Assembly: GCA_035765045.1 (NCBI GenBank)
Contig: DASTYI010000099.1
Span: 66,411 to 130,410 of the forward strand
Reading direction: 5' to 3'
From: Iamia sp035765045
GTDB taxonomy: Bacteria; Actinomycetota; Acidimicrobiia; Acidimicrobiales; Iamiaceae
Length of the DNA stretch: 64,000 bases
Shown in pieces: positions 48,711 through 55,112 of the stretch. Numbering within the stretch: position 1 is the first letter of the stretch; every line of letters starts with the position of its first letter. The notes under the pieces are model-generated. The model was given only the letters and a program-made list of their open reading frames with translations. It was not told where the DNA came from and ran no database searches. The translations under genes were made by a program, and so were the position numbers.

Positions 48711-48760
48711 CGTTCTGGCGCGCCCACGCGCTCTCAGGGGCACGCCGGCGCGCCAGAACG
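48711..48760. repeat. GTTCTGGCGCGCC inverted repeat, possible terminator
   Basis: Arms 48711-48724 and 48747-48760 are perfect and outer C/G tracts extend the pairing. It lies between the end of the MDMPI gene and the start of rsmI on the same strand. A variant of the same arms is at 39914-39960. Confidence 0.75.
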
Positions 48761-48769
48761 GTGGGGGGA

Positions 48770-49393
48770 TCAGCCGAGGACGGGGACGACGGCGGGGGCG
48801 GGGGCGTCGGGGCGGAAGAGGTGGCGGAGGACGGCGGTGGGGCCGTGGCGCTCGACGGCGATGGCGGTGCCGAGGCCGGCGACGGTGGCCACCAGGTCGG
48901 CGGGGACGTCGAGGACCAGGTCGGGCACGGAGCGGGCCAGGTCGTCGAGGTGGACGACCTGCTCGACGAGGCGGGTGCCCAGGTAGAGGTCGAGGGCCAT
49001 CGCCCCACCCGACACCGGGAGCAGGCGGTCGGCCGGCTCACCCGCCAGCCGGGCCGCCACCGCCGGGAGCCGCTCGGCGAGCCGCCCGACCACGGCGTCG
49101 GGACCGAGCCGGGCCAGCGCCGCCCCCCGGTCCCGGATCCCCTGGTGGTCGGCCGGTCCCAGATCGGCGACCTGGGCGAAGTAGGCGGCCACCGAGGGGA
49201 ACGTCGCCGCCGGCGGCCGGTCGAGGGCGAGGTAGTCCTCGACCACCCACACCCCGCCCCGGGCCAGGTGGCCGGCCAGCGAGCCGACCGTCTGGTCGGC
49301 CAGCACCGAGGGCCGGTCCCAGGCGGCGGCCACGGCCGGATCGGACAGGGCGGTGAGCACGGCTCGGGCGCCGCGCAGGAAGTCGTCACGCAT
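48770..49393 (-). CDS. Maleylpyruvate isomerase N-terminal (DinB-like) domain protein
   Basis: The 207-residue helical protein has the MDMPI pattern: LSDPAVAAAWDRPSVLADQTVGSLAGHLARGG (short blocks: AWDRPSVL, GSLAGHL), LYLGTRLVEQVVHLDDLARS and a Leu-rich C terminus. The His in HLARG and HLDDL probably bind zinc. Such proteins use mycothiol or bacillithiol in actinobacteria and often have unknown substrates. I chose ATG 49393; an in-frame GTG 18 bases upstream is possible. Confidence 0.8.
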   Translation of the reverse strand: MRDDFLRGARAVLTALSDPAVAAAWDRPSVLADQTVGSLAGHLARGGVWVVEDYLALDRPPAATFPSVAAYFAQVADLGPADHQGIRDRGAALARLGPDAVVGRLAERLPAVAARLAGEPADRLLPVSGGAMALDLYLGTRLVEQVVHLDDLARSVPDLVLDVPADLVATVAGLGTAIAVERHGPTAVLRHLFRPDAPAPAVVPVLG

Positions 49394-49441
49394 CACCGGC
49401 GACGCTCGCACCCCCGGCCGCCGCCGTCACCGTTGACCCGA

Positions 49442-49753
49442 TCAACCCCCCCCGAGGTCGACCACCCCGCCGACGGCCAGGCCCCAGCGGGCGAAGGCCC
49501 CGGCCTCGGCCTCCAGCACCCCGGCGGACCGCGGCACCCACGCCGTCACCCGGCCGGGCGGCACCCGGCGCACCCGCAGGACCCGCCCGGAGCGGTCGAG
49601 CCAGGCGACGTCGAGGGCGAACCGCATCCCGACCGTGTGGACCGACCGCACGCCCGGCAGCCACAGGGCTCCGTCCAGCGCCGACCGCCCGAGCAGGCCC
49701 TGGCCCCGGGCCCGTCGGGTCGCCGCCACCTCCAGCGGTTCGATCGTCAGCAC
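49442..49753 (-). CDS. DUF192 protein
   Basis: The 103-residue protein has the DUF192 pattern RRARGQGLLGR, ALWLPGVRSVHTVGMRFALDVAWL and a C-terminal GAFARWGLAVGG. Most family members are secreted, but no signal peptide is present here, so it is cytoplasmic or starts elsewhere. It follows ychF by 21 bases on the same strand and may be co-transcribed. The function is unknown. Confidence 0.85.
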   Translation of the reverse strand: MLTIEPLEVAATRRARGQGLLGRSALDGALWLPGVRSVHTVGMRFALDVAWLDRSGRVLRVRRVPPGRVTAWVPRSAGVLEAEAGAFARWGLAVGGVVDLGGG

Positions 49754-49774
49754 GGCGCCAGCGTGCCCCCGGCG

Positions 49775-50851
49775 TCAGACGTTGAAGAGGAACTCGGTGA
49801 CGTCGCCGTCCTGGAAGACGTACTCCTTGCCCTCGACCCGGACCTTGCCGGCCGCCTTGGCCTTGGCCCACGACCCCAGCTCGAGCAGCTCCTCCCACCC
49901 GATCACCTCGGCCCTGATGAACCCCCGCTCGAAGTCGGTGTGGATCCGCCCGGCGGCCTGGGGTGCCTTGGAGCCGGCCCGGAACGTCCACGCCCGGCTC
50001 TCCTTCTCGCCGGTGGTGAGGAAGGTCCGCAGCCCGAGCAGGTCGTAGGCGGTGTGGACGAAGCGCTCCAGCGCCCCCTCGCCCAGGCCCAGGGCCTCCA
50101 GCATCTCGGCCCGCTCGTCGCCGACCAGCTCGGCCGCCTCGGCCTCCAGCTGGACGCAGATCCCGAGGACCTCGGCCCGCCCCTGGAGCTCGGCCTGGAC
50201 GGGGGCGATCACCTCGTCGATCCGGTCGAGGTCGTCCTCGCCCACGTTGACGACGGCCATCACCGGCTTGTTGGTCAGCAGGAACCAGGGCTTGAGCGCC
50301 TCGCGGGTGTCGGCGGGGAGGTCGCTGCGGTAGAGCGGGGTGCCCTCGGCCAGCACGGCGTAGGCCTCGTCGAGGGCGGCCACCTCGGCGGCGAGCGACT
50401 TGTCGACCCGGGCCGCCTTGCGCTTCTTGGCGATCTGCGACTCGAGCGTCTCCAGGTCGGCCAGGGCCAGCTCGATCTCGAGGATGCGGAGGCACTCGAG
50501 CGGATCGTCGGGGCCGGGCACGTCGGGGTCGACGAAGCCCCGCAGCAGGTAGACGACGGCGTCGACCTCGCGGATGTGGGCCAGGAAGCGGTTGCCCAGG
50601 CCCTCGCCGGTGCTCGCCCCCTCGACCAGCCCGCCGATGTCGACGAACTGGACGGCGGCGTGGACGACCTTGCGGCTGCCCGACATCTCGGCCAGCCGGT
50701 CGAGGCGGCTGTCGGGCACCTTGGCCACGCCGACGTTGGGGTCGGTGGTGGCGAAGGCGTAGGGCGCGGCCAGGGCGCCCCCGCCGGCCAGGGCGTTGTA
50801 GAGCGAGGACTTGCCCGCGTTGGGGAGCCCGACGAAGCCGAAACGTTCCAT
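49775..50851 (-). CDS. ychF: Redox-regulated ATPase YchF (OLA1 family)
   Basis: The 358-residue protein is an Obg-related P-loop ATPase that binds ribosomes. GFVGLPNAGKSSLYN is G1, VDIGGLVEGAS is G3, and NKPVMAVVN replaces the NKxD of GTPases, which explains ATP preference. The C-terminal TGS domain has FLTTGEKESRAWTFRAGSKAPQAAG and HTDFERGFIRAEV. The ATG is 9 bases after TAGCGT (50861-50866), a leaderless layout. The gene is divergent from a PHP-domain protein. Confidence 0.96.
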   Translation of the reverse strand: MERFGFVGLPNAGKSSLYNALAGGGALAAPYAFATTDPNVGVAKVPDSRLDRLAEMSGSRKVVHAAVQFVDIGGLVEGASTGEGLGNRFLAHIREVDAVVYLLRGFVDPDVPGPDDPLECLRILEIELALADLETLESQIAKKRKAARVDKSLAAEVAALDEAYAVLAEGTPLYRSDLPADTREALKPWFLLTNKPVMAVVNVGEDDLDRIDEVIAPVQAELQGRAEVLGICVQLEAEAAELVGDERAEMLEALGLGEGALERFVHTAYDLLGLRTFLTTGEKESRAWTFRAGSKAPQAAGRIHTDFERGFIRAEVIGWEELLELGSWAKAKAAGKVRVEGKEYVFQDGDVTEFLFNV

Positions 50852-50860
50852 GTCCGGCTC

Positions 50861-50866
50861 ACGCTA
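50861..50866 (-). promoter_or_regulatory. -10 hexamer TAGCGT of ychF
   Basis: TAGCGT on the minus strand ends 9 bases before ATG 50851. The divergent gene's ribosome binding site AAAGGAGG lies at 50868-50875. Confidence 0.45.
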
Positions 50867-50882
50867 CAAAGGAGGGGTGCTC

Positions 50883-51953
50883 GTGCTGGAACCGCTGACC
50901 GCGCCGATGGACCCGGTCGCCGCCCTGGAGCGGGTGGCCCACCTGATCGACCGCAGCCTCGGGTCGAGCCGCAAGGCCGCCGCCTTCCGCACCGCGGCCC
51001 GGGCCCTGGCCGAGGCCGGACCCGACCGGGTGGCCGAGCTCCACCGCACCCAGCGGCTCACGTCGCTGCCCGGCGTGGGCGAGAGCACCGGGGCGGTGGC
51101 GATCCAGGCCCTCGACGGCCAGGTCCCCGAGCGGCTGGCCGAGCTGGAGGAGGCCAGCGTCGTCCCCCTCGGCGAGGGCGCCGACCTCCGGGCCGCCCTC
51201 CGCGGCGACTGCCACAGCCACTCCACCTGGAGCGACGGCGGCGCCTCGATCCGCGACATGGCCACGGCGGCGATGGCCCTCGGTCACGAGTACCTGGTGA
51301 TGACCGACCACTCGCCCCGGCTCACCGTCGCCCACGGCCTCACCCGCACGCGCCTGCTGGAGCAGCTCGACGAGATCGCCGCCCTCAACGAGGAGCTGGC
51401 GCCGTTCCGCATCCTCACCGGCTGCGAGGTCGACATCCTCGTCGACGGCTCGCTCGACGGCGACCCCGACCTGCTCGACCGGCTCGACATCGTCGTCGCC
51501 AGCGTCCACTCCAAGCTCCGCATGCCCCGGATGGAGATGACCGAGCGGATGGTGAAGGCGGTCCTCGACCCCCGCGTCGACATCCTCGGCCACTGCACCG
51601 GGCGCAAGGTCAAGGGCCTGCCCCCCGTCGGTCCCGAGTCGCTCCGCGCCGCCGACTACGTGCGGCCCCAGTCGACCTTCGACGCCGACATCGTCTTCGC
51701 CGCCTGCGAGGCCACCGACACCGCCGTCGAGATCAACTGCCGGCCCGAGCGCCGCGACCCGCCCGACGAGCTGCTGGCCCTGGCCGTGGACATGGGCTGC
51801 CGGGTCAGCATCGACACCGACGCCCACGCCCCGGCCCAGCTCGAGTGGCAGCCCTACGGCTGCGACAAGGCGGTCCGCCACGGGCTCGGGCCCGACGACG
51901 TGGTCAACACATGGCCGGTCGACGACCTCCTCGCTTGGGCCGCCGACCACTGA
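50883..51953 (+). CDS. Helix-hairpin-helix plus PHP-domain protein, PolX C-terminal half-like
   Basis: The 356-residue protein has an N-terminal helical part with LTSLPGVGESTGAVAIQAL (helix-hairpin-helix). The PHP phosphoesterase domain follows: GDCHSHSTWSDGG, MTDHSPRL, GCEVDIL, VVASVHSK, ILGHCTGR and IDTDAHA, the set of metal ligands seen in family X polymerase PHP domains. The polymerase domain itself is missing, so it probably acts as a 3'-5' exonuclease or phosphatase in repair. AAAGGAGG lies 7 bases before GTG 50883; GTG 50877 is too close. Confidence 0.87.
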   Translation: MLEPLTAPMDPVAALERVAHLIDRSLGSSRKAAAFRTAARALAEAGPDRVAELHRTQRLTSLPGVGESTGAVAIQALDGQVPERLAELEEASVVPLGEGADLRAALRGDCHSHSTWSDGGASIRDMATAAMALGHEYLVMTDHSPRLTVAHGLTRTRLLEQLDEIAALNEELAPFRILTGCEVDILVDGSLDGDPDLLDRLDIVVASVHSKLRMPRMEMTERMVKAVLDPRVDILGHCTGRKVKGLPPVGPESLRAADYVRPQSTFDADIVFAACEATDTAVEINCRPERRDPPDELLALAVDMGCRVSIDTDAHAPAQLEWQPYGCDKAVRHGLGPDDVVNTWPVDDLLAWAADH

Positions 51954-51958
51954 GCCGG

Positions 51959-51964
51959 TAGCGT
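51959..51964 (+). promoter_or_regulatory. -10 hexamer TAGCGT of the bL37 gene
   Basis: TAGCGT ends 9 bases before ATG 51974. Confidence 0.5.
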
Positions 51965-51973
51965 CGAACCCCT

Positions 51974-52057
51974 ATGTCGAAGAAGACGGACAAGCGCAAG
52001 ACCAACGCCCGGCGCAAGAAGGCCAACCACGGCCGGAAGCCGAACGCCGGCCGCTGA
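51974..52057 (+). CDS. Ribosomal protein bL37
   Basis: This 27-residue, very basic peptide reads MSKKTDKRKTNARRK and ends KKANHGRKPNAGR. Mycobacterial 50S protein bL37 is 24 residues, also starts with a run of Lys/Arg and ends ANHGKRPNA. The match of the ANHG-basic-basic-PNA signature and the size leave little doubt. A TAGCGT hexamer lies 9 bases upstream. The GGTGCC palindrome at 52060-52088 begins 3 bases after the stop codon and probably serves as terminator. Its length makes it easy to miss in annotation. Confidence 0.85.
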   Translation: MSKKTDKRKTNARRKKANHGRKPNAGR

Positions 52058-52059
52058 CC

Positions 52060-52088
52060 CGCCTCAAGGTGCCAGGCACCTTGAGGCG
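52060..52088. repeat. GGTGCC-A-GGCACC palindrome between bL37 and thioredoxin genes
   Basis: The 29-bp palindrome has perfect 14-bp arms (CGCCTCAAGGTGCC). It ends transcription of bL37 on one side and, read on the minus strand, encodes the last residues and stop codon of the thioredoxin gene. Confidence 0.9.
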
Positions 52089-52423
52089 ATGTGAGGACCC
52101 AGGTCCTCGAGCAGCCGACCCCGACCCCGCGCCCCGACCAGCCGGTCGACGAGGCGCCCGTCGGAGAACACCAGCAGCGTCGGCAGGCTCATGACGTCGT
52201 AGCGCTGGGCGACGGCGGGGTGGGCATCGGCGTCGAGGGCGACGGCGGTGACGGTGTCGGCGTGGCTGGCCGCCACCGAGGCCACGGCCTCGCCCATCGG
52301 GGCGCACGGGCCGCACCAGGCGGCCCACACGTCGACCAGCAGGAGCCGGTCGGTGGTGGCCACCACCTCGTCGAAGGTGGCGGTGGTGACGGCGGGGATG
52401 TCGGGGGCGTGGGTGATGGGCAT
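52064..52423 (-). CDS. Thioredoxin-like protein
   Basis: The 119-residue protein has the thioredoxin fold with WAAWCGPCAPM (active CxxC), LLLVDVW and MSLPTLLVFSDGR (cis-Pro). The last seven residues and the stop (SRCLAP region) are encoded by the palindromic repeat at 52060-52088, adding a Cys near the C terminus that ordinary thioredoxins lack. The ATG at 52423 is preferred to upstream GTG codons because the protein starts just before PAVTTATFDEVV. A MerR gene lies 44 bases upstream on the same strand. Confidence 0.88.
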   Translation of the reverse strand: MPITHAPDIPAVTTATFDEVVATTDRLLLVDVWAAWCGPCAPMGEAVASVAASHADTVTAVALDADAHPAVAQRYDVMSLPTLLVFSDGRLVDRLVGARGRGRLLEDLGPHIASRCLAP

Positions 52424-52467
52424 CCCCGGAGGGTGCACCCTGGACCGTGGTCCGGGGTCAAGCCCGC

Positions 52468-52830
52468 TCAGGCCCCGAGGGCCTCGCAGGTGACCAGGTC
52501 GCCGTCGTCGCAGGTGGCCACCAGGGCCTCCAGCCGGGCCCGGACCCGCGCCAGCTCGGCCGCCTCGGCGTCGAGGGCGGCGATCTTGGCCGCCGCCGCC
52601 GACCGCACGGTGGCGAAGCGGGCCGGCATCAGCCCGTCGATCTCGGCCAGGGTGAAGCCGAGGCCCTTGGCCCGGAGGATGAACCGCAGCCGGGCGAGGG
52701 CGTCCTCGTCGTACTGGCGGTACCCGGAGGCGGTGCGGGGCGGCGCCGGGAGCAGGCCGCGGCGCTCGTAGAAGCGCACGGTGTCGACGGCCACCCCGGC
52801 GGCCTCGGCCAGCTCCCCGATCGTCCTCAC
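52468..52830 (-). CDS. MerR-family transcriptional regulator
   Basis: The 120-residue regulator has the N-terminal HTH TIGELAEAAGVAVDTVRFYERRGLL, a coiled-coil dimer helix, and a C terminus with CDDGDLVTCEAL. The two Cys positions fit a metal- or thiol-sensing site as in mercury, copper or redox MerR proteins. The GTG start lies 6 bases after TAGCCT. As the gene before thioredoxin it may regulate that redox gene. Confidence 0.88.
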   Translation of the reverse strand: MRTIGELAEAAGVAVDTVRFYERRGLLPAPPRTASGYRQYDEDALARLRFILRAKGLGFTLAEIDGLMPARFATVRSAAAAKIAALDAEAAELARVRARLEALVATCDDGDLVTCEALGA

Positions 52831-52834
52831 GGGA

Positions 52835-53701
52835 TCAGGCTAGGGACTCCAGCCACGCCGCCACCGGCCCCACCCGGCCGGCCAGGCCGTTCATCTCGAC
52901 CAGGGCGGCGGGCTGGGCCCGGAGGCGGGCGGCGAGGGCGGTGGCGATGTCCGGCCGCTCGGCCAGCACCGGGAACGGCGCCTGCTGGACCCGGATGGTG
53001 AACAGCACCGCCCCCGACCGGGGCAGGGCCCGCAGGGTCTGGCGCTCCGAGCGGAGCCAGAGGGAGGACGGGTCGGTCGTCGCCGGGGGCGCGGGCCGCA
53101 CCGGGGCGTGGAGGGCGGGCGTGTCGTGGATCGACCAGTTGCGCCGGACGCCGATGACGTCGGGCCGGAGCCGGGCGAGGTAGCGGTCGACCTTGTCGGC
53201 CAGGTCCTCGGCGTAGGTCGGCACCGGGCCGTGGATGGCGGCCGCCGAGCCCCCGGCCTTCTCGGCCAGCCGCCAGTGCGACGGGAAGCAGAGCACGGCG
53301 GCGTCGAGGTGGTGCGACCCGCCCCGGGGCACCATCAGGCACAGGTCCTCCTGCACCACCCTCGCCGCCGCCACCAGCGGGTGCTCCCCCTCCGAACCCC
53401 GTGGGGAACCTGCCACCCCGCTGTCGGGTTCCCCACCGAGTTCGGGGCGAGGGGCGAGCCTGCGCGGGACGAGGGCGAGGACCTCCTCCCCCGCCGCCTC
53501 GGTGCCCGGCGCCAGGTGGACGACGTCGTCCCACCGCTCGGCGAGGAGACGCCGCTTCTCGGCCAGCTCGGCCGCCCGGTGCTCGTCGGCGAGCAGCCAG
53601 CCGTCGTCGTCGCCCTTGCGCAGGCCCATGGCCAGCCACGGCGGGCCGTCGGTCCGCAGATCGAGCTCGTCGAGCCACCCCGGGGCCGACGGGGCGGTCA
53701 C
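52835..53701 (-). CDS. DUF3445 protein (heme-dependent oxidative N-demethylase-like)
   Basis: The 288-residue protein matches DUF3445: PPWLAMGLRKGDDDGWLL, VQEDLCLM, AVLCFPSHWRLAEKAGG, IHGPVPTYAEDLADKVDRYL, NWSIHD and LRSERQTLRALPRSGAVLFTIR. Fungal and bacterial relatives bind heme and oxidise dimethylamine-type substrates. The GTG start overlaps the proB stop (GTGA). A palindrome at 53392-53445 lies inside the gene and encodes a Gly/Pro/Ser-rich insert between two conserved blocks, suggesting an in-frame repeat insertion. Confidence 0.85.
   Translation of the reverse strand: MTAPSAPGWLDELDLRTDGPPWLAMGLRKGDDDGWLLADEHRAAELAEKRRLLAERWDDVVHLAPGTEAAGEEVLALVPRRLAPRPELGGEPDSGVAGSPRGSEGEHPLVAAARVVQEDLCLMVPRGGSHHLDAAVLCFPSHWRLAEKAGGSAAAIHGPVPTYAEDLADKVDRYLARLRPDVIGVRRNWSIHDTPALHAPVRPAPPATTDPSSLWLRSERQTLRALPRSGAVLFTIRVQQAPFPVLAERPDIATALAARLRAQPAALVEMNGLAGRVGPVAAWLESLA
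52837..52842 (-). promoter_or_regulatory. -10 hexamer TAGCCT of the MerR gene
   Basis: TAGCCT on the minus strand ends 6 bases before GTG 52830 and overlaps the DUF3445 stop region. Confidence 0.45.
53392..53445. repeat. Palindrome inside the DUF3445 coding region
   Basis: Arms 53392-53410 (CCGAACCCCGTGGGGAACC) and 53427-53445 pair with two mismatches around a 16-base loop. The encoded segment, ELGGEPDSGVAGSPRGSEGE, looks unlike the rest of the protein and keeps the reading frame. Confidence 0.75.
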
Positions 53702-54810
53702 CCCGGCAGCACCACGAGGTCGTCGCGGTGGATCACCTCGTGGGGGATCCCGTCGGGGAGCGCCCCGGTGCGGACCCCGGCCACCTCGCGCAGGGCCTCG
53801 GCCCCCAGGCCGGCGATGCCCTTGGCGAAGATGACGCCGTCGGCGTCGGCCACCTCGACGGCGTCGCCGGCGGCGAAGCGGCCGTGGGCGTCGACCACCC
53901 CGGCGGGGAGCAGCGATCGGCCGTCGGCCTCCAGCGCCCGGCGGGCCCCGGCGTCGACCACGACCGTGCCGGCGGAGCCCACGGCGAAGGCGATCCACAG
54001 CTTGCGGGCGGCCAGCACCTGCGACCGGGGGCGGACCACGGTGCCGACCCCGGGCCGGTCGGCCAGGGCGTCGGCCACCACGCCGGGCCGGTCGGCGGCG
54101 GCGATCACCGTCCGCACCCCCGACCAGGCGGCGATCTTGGCGGCCGCCAGCTTGGTGGCCATCCCCCCGCTCCCCCGGGCCGAGCCGGCCCCGCCGGCCA
54201 CCGCCTCCAGGTGGTGGTCGACCTCCAGGATCTCCTCGATCAGCGAGGCCGACGAGTCGAAGCGGGGATCGGCGGTGAGGACGCCGGCGATGTCGGTCAG
54301 CAGGACCAGGGTGTCGGCACCGACCAGGTGGGCGACCAGGGCGGCGATGCGGTCGTTGTCGCCGAAGCGGATCTCGTCGTCGGCGATGGCGTCGTTCTCG
54401 TTGACGATCGGGAGCACGCCCAGGTCGAGCAGCCGGCCGAGGGTGGCCCGGGCGTGGAGGTACTGCTCGCGCACGCCGAAGTCGAGCGGGGCGAGGAGGA
54501 TCTGCCCGCCGACCAGGCCGTGGCCGGCGAGGTGCCGGTCCCACACGCCCATCAGCCGGCTCTGGCCGACGGCCGAGACGGCCTGGAGGGTCACCGGGTC
54601 GCGGGGCCGGTCGTCGGCCAGCCCGAGCACCGGCAGCCCGGCGGCGATGGCCCCCGACGACACGGCGACGACCTGGAACCCGGCCTCCCGGGCCGCCGCC
54701 AGCTCGGCGCACACCTTGGCGATCGACGACTCGTCGATGCCGCCCCGGTCGTCGGTCAGCGACGACGAGCCGACCTTGACCACGACCCGACGTCCGGCAG
54801 CGACCTCCAT
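53698..54810 (-). CDS. proB: Glutamate 5-kinase ProB with PUA domain
   Basis: The 370-residue enzyme phosphorylates glutamate as the first step of proline synthesis. Its amino-acid kinase domain has VVVKVGSSSLTDDRG, VSSGAIAAGL, PIVNENDAIAD, FGDNDRIAA and GSGGMATKLAAAKIA. The PUA domain begins near residue 280 (RSLLPAGVVDAHGRFAAGD). proA is not adjacent; the next gene downstream is DUF3445. The upstream gene is obg at 55113, and obg-proB order is common in bacteria. Confidence 0.96.
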   Translation of the reverse strand: MEVAAGRRVVVKVGSSSLTDDRGGIDESSIAKVCAELAAAREAGFQVVAVSSGAIAAGLPVLGLADDRPRDPVTLQAVSAVGQSRLMGVWDRHLAGHGLVGGQILLAPLDFGVREQYLHARATLGRLLDLGVLPIVNENDAIADDEIRFGDNDRIAALVAHLVGADTLVLLTDIAGVLTADPRFDSSASLIEEILEVDHHLEAVAGGAGSARGSGGMATKLAAAKIAAWSGVRTVIAAADRPGVVADALADRPGVGTVVRPRSQVLAARKLWIAFAVGSAGTVVVDAGARRALEADGRSLLPAGVVDAHGRFAAGDAVEVADADGVIFAKGIAGLGAEALREVAGVRTGALPDGIPHEVIHRDDLVVLPG

Positions 54811-54846
54811 CCCCCCAGCCTGTCAGGCCGACCCCGTCCCCCCGAA

Positions 54847-54890
54847 CTGGCGATCAGATCCGACGGCTCCCCGACGCATCCGATCGCCAG
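54847..54890. repeat. Degenerate GGCGATCAGATCCGACGG palindrome
   Basis: Arms 54847-54865 and 54872-54890 pair with three mismatches. The left arm is nearly identical to the left arm of 43101-43148. Confidence 0.7.
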
Positions 54891-55112
54891 CTCGCCAGAG
54901 CGCTCCACCCGGCTCGGCGGCTGGCACCATGGCGAGCAGCGCCACCCGGCACCGACCCGGCGCAGCCGCCGGGGGTCTGGGGGGTCTCCCCCAGGCGAAG
55001 CGGCGTGTCGGCGAGGAACGAGCCGTCCGCCGCTGGGACAGCCCGAGCGGAGCGAGGCCCCCCAGTTCGAGGAGGAGAGCGAGCGCAGCGAGCTCTCCGA
55101 CGAGACGACGGC
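54891..55112. other. Structured intergenic region between obg and proB
   Basis: No gene is supported. The region contains a CTGGGGG-GTCT-CCCCCAG hairpin at 54977-54994. It also has purine-rich stretches with repeats of GAGCGNAGCGAG (about 55036-55108), including a GAGAGCGAGCGCAGCGAGCT imperfect palindrome. Such sequences recur between genes in GC-rich genomes and may be a repeat element or terminator-rich tail. Confidence 0.45.

Noticed and set aside
48308..51961. A 1,217-codon open frame on the plus strand
   Set aside because: It runs antisense to rsmI, the MDMPI gene, DUF192 and ychF, all with clear motifs, and has the Arg/Pro/Gly-rich composition expected of a shadow frame in DNA this GC-rich.
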